From CAYTQK01 sp964439745 (GTDB taxonomy: Bacteria; Desulfobacterota; Desulfobacteria; Desulfobacterales; Desulfosudaceae): DNA of 14,425 nt. The notes beneath the pieces were generated by a model, which was given only the letters and a program-made list of their open reading frames with translations, was not told where the DNA came from and made no database searches. A program made the translations under genes and the position numbers. The DNA lies in the NCBI GenBank assembly GCA_964439745.1, contig CAYTQK010000059.1, positions 1 through 14,425 of the forward strand. Direction: 5' to 3'. Positions 13,730-14,425 of this stretch are shown here, piece by piece. Position 1 is the first letter of the stretch. Each line of letters opens with the position of its first letter.

Positions 13730-14425
13730 TTAAAAATTAAACACCGTATCCAATTCGACATCGCTCACCTGGAAGGTGACGTTGTGCGGCGCCAGGGGCT
13801 CTTTGCGGAAATAATCCGGCAGGCGGTCGTCTTCCGGCCCGAAGCCGGCCCGGCGGTTGAAGTCCCGCTCCATCTGAAGAATCTTTCTGCCCATGGCGGT
13901 GACGTCATCGGCCGTATTATCAAGGCCGAAAAAGGCGTTGATCATGTCGATCAGGGCCTGGAAGGTCTCGGGCTGATCCAGGATGGCAAAGGCGATGAAC
14001 AGGCACATGCCGGTGGAATCAATGGCCGCGGTGGCGATCTGCAGATCCCGCGACAGCTCGATCTGCCCCTCGGCCTTGAGGGCATCCACGTTGCCGCCCA
14101 CCCCCAGGATATTGGCGGTGACGGCGTACCCGGCGGTGTGGTCGGCGCCCATGGTGGAGGTGGCGTAGGTGACGCCCATGCCCTGGACGGCCCGGGGGTC
14201 ATAGGCCGGCATGGACTGGTTCTTCACCACCGGCACGTGCTCGACACCGAAGACCCGACCGGTCACCCCGGCGCCCGAGCCCAGGATACGGCCCAATGGC
14301 GTTCCGCGGCCGACCTCCTTGACTAGCTCAATGGCCTTGTCGGCATCGCCGAATTCCGCCAGGCCCGCCTCCATGGCCACGCCGATGGTGGCGCCCATTT
14401 CAATGGTATCCAGTCCATAGTCGTC
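13730..14425 (-). CDS. aldehyde:ferredoxin oxidoreductase family protein, C-terminal part (5' end outside window)
   Basis: The frame is open from the right edge to the TAA at 13730-13732, giving 231 C-terminal residues of a family usually near 600. Visible AOR features: GLDTIEMGATIGVAMEAG near the edge, NQSMPAYDPRAVQGMG (69-84), YATSTMGADHTAGYA (87-101), and D136-x4-C141 (DSTGMC), the C-terminal motif that in Pyrococcus AOR contacts the pterin and gives the fourth ligand to the [4Fe-4S] cluster. The enzyme uses a tungsten or molybdenum bis-pterin to oxidise aldehydes to acids, or in relatives to act on other substrates, with ferredoxin as partner. The GADHT variant and the missing N-terminus prevent subfamily assignment (AOR, WOR or BamB-like). 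Pterin sulfur-transfer genes lie just downstream. Confidence 0.92.
   Translation of the reverse strand, partial: DDYGLDTIEMGATIGVAMEAGLAEFGDADKAIELVKEVGRGTPLGRILGSGAGVTGRVFGVEHVPVVKNQSMPAYDPRAVQGMGVTYATSTMGADHTAGYAVTANILGVGGNVDALKAEGQIELSRDLQIATAAIDSTGMCLFIAFAILDQPETFQALIDMINAFFGLDNTADDVTAMGRKILQMERDFNRRAGFGPEDDRLPDYFRKEPLAPHNVTFQVSDVELDTVFNF

Overview
The window is a GC-rich, gene-dense piece of chromosome from an anaerobic bacterium. It most resembles a Desulfobacterota (sulfate-reducer-like) genome. The clues are a tungsten/molybdenum aldehyde:ferredoxin oxidoreductase (AOR) gene with sulfur-carrier and activating-enzyme genes nearby, a DUF3786 protein, a two-CCG-domain iron-sulfur protein, and a very large cytoplasmic PAS histidine kinase with a C-terminal receiver. 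This assignment is inferred from gene content, not from a marker gene. I see no rRNA, tRNA, CRISPR array, transposase or phage gene, and no gene-free stretch longer than 300 bases.

Layout. 1-441: the C-terminal part of an alpha/beta hydrolase. 623-1936 (+): a c-di-GMP phosphodiesterase with an intact EAL domain behind a degenerate GGDEF-like region. It converges on 1964-5416 (-), a 1150-residue hybrid histidine kinase whose N-terminus looks like two copies of one domain. 5671-6975 (+): a GlcF/HdrD-like protein with two CCG domains and one intact ferredoxin motif; its second ferredoxin motif has lost three of four cysteines. It converges on 6981-7538 (-), a DUF2378-like protein translated from an A7-G8 tract.

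7696-9513 (+): DUF3786 protein, ADP-ribosylglycohydrolase and a small ABM-fold protein, probably one transcription unit. The promoters of 7538 (-) and 7696 (+) appear to abut at their -10 elements.

9568-12478 (-): panB, a diacylglycerol-kinase-family lipid kinase and a zinc-cysteine-less ThiF/MoeB-like E1 enzyme, in the order E1, kinase, panB when read with transcription. The kinase and panB each seem to have their own promoter. 12689-12928 (+): a MoaD/ThiS-like sulfur carrier ending in Gly-Gly-Gly, divergent from the E1 gene. 12942-13562 (-): an unrecognised 206-residue protein. 13730-14425 (-): the C-terminal third of an AOR-family enzyme, cut by the right edge. The E1, carrier and AOR genes suggest a local tungsto-/molybdopterin sulfur-transfer module serving the AOR enzyme, with the 206-residue protein as an uncharacterised candidate partner. 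Just downstream of the AOR stop lies a long imperfect inverted repeat (13625-13718), the most conspicuous non-coding structure in the window.

Promoter calls come from matching -35/-10 hexamers and spacing by eye and are tentative. Domain calls come from motif recognition, not database searches.
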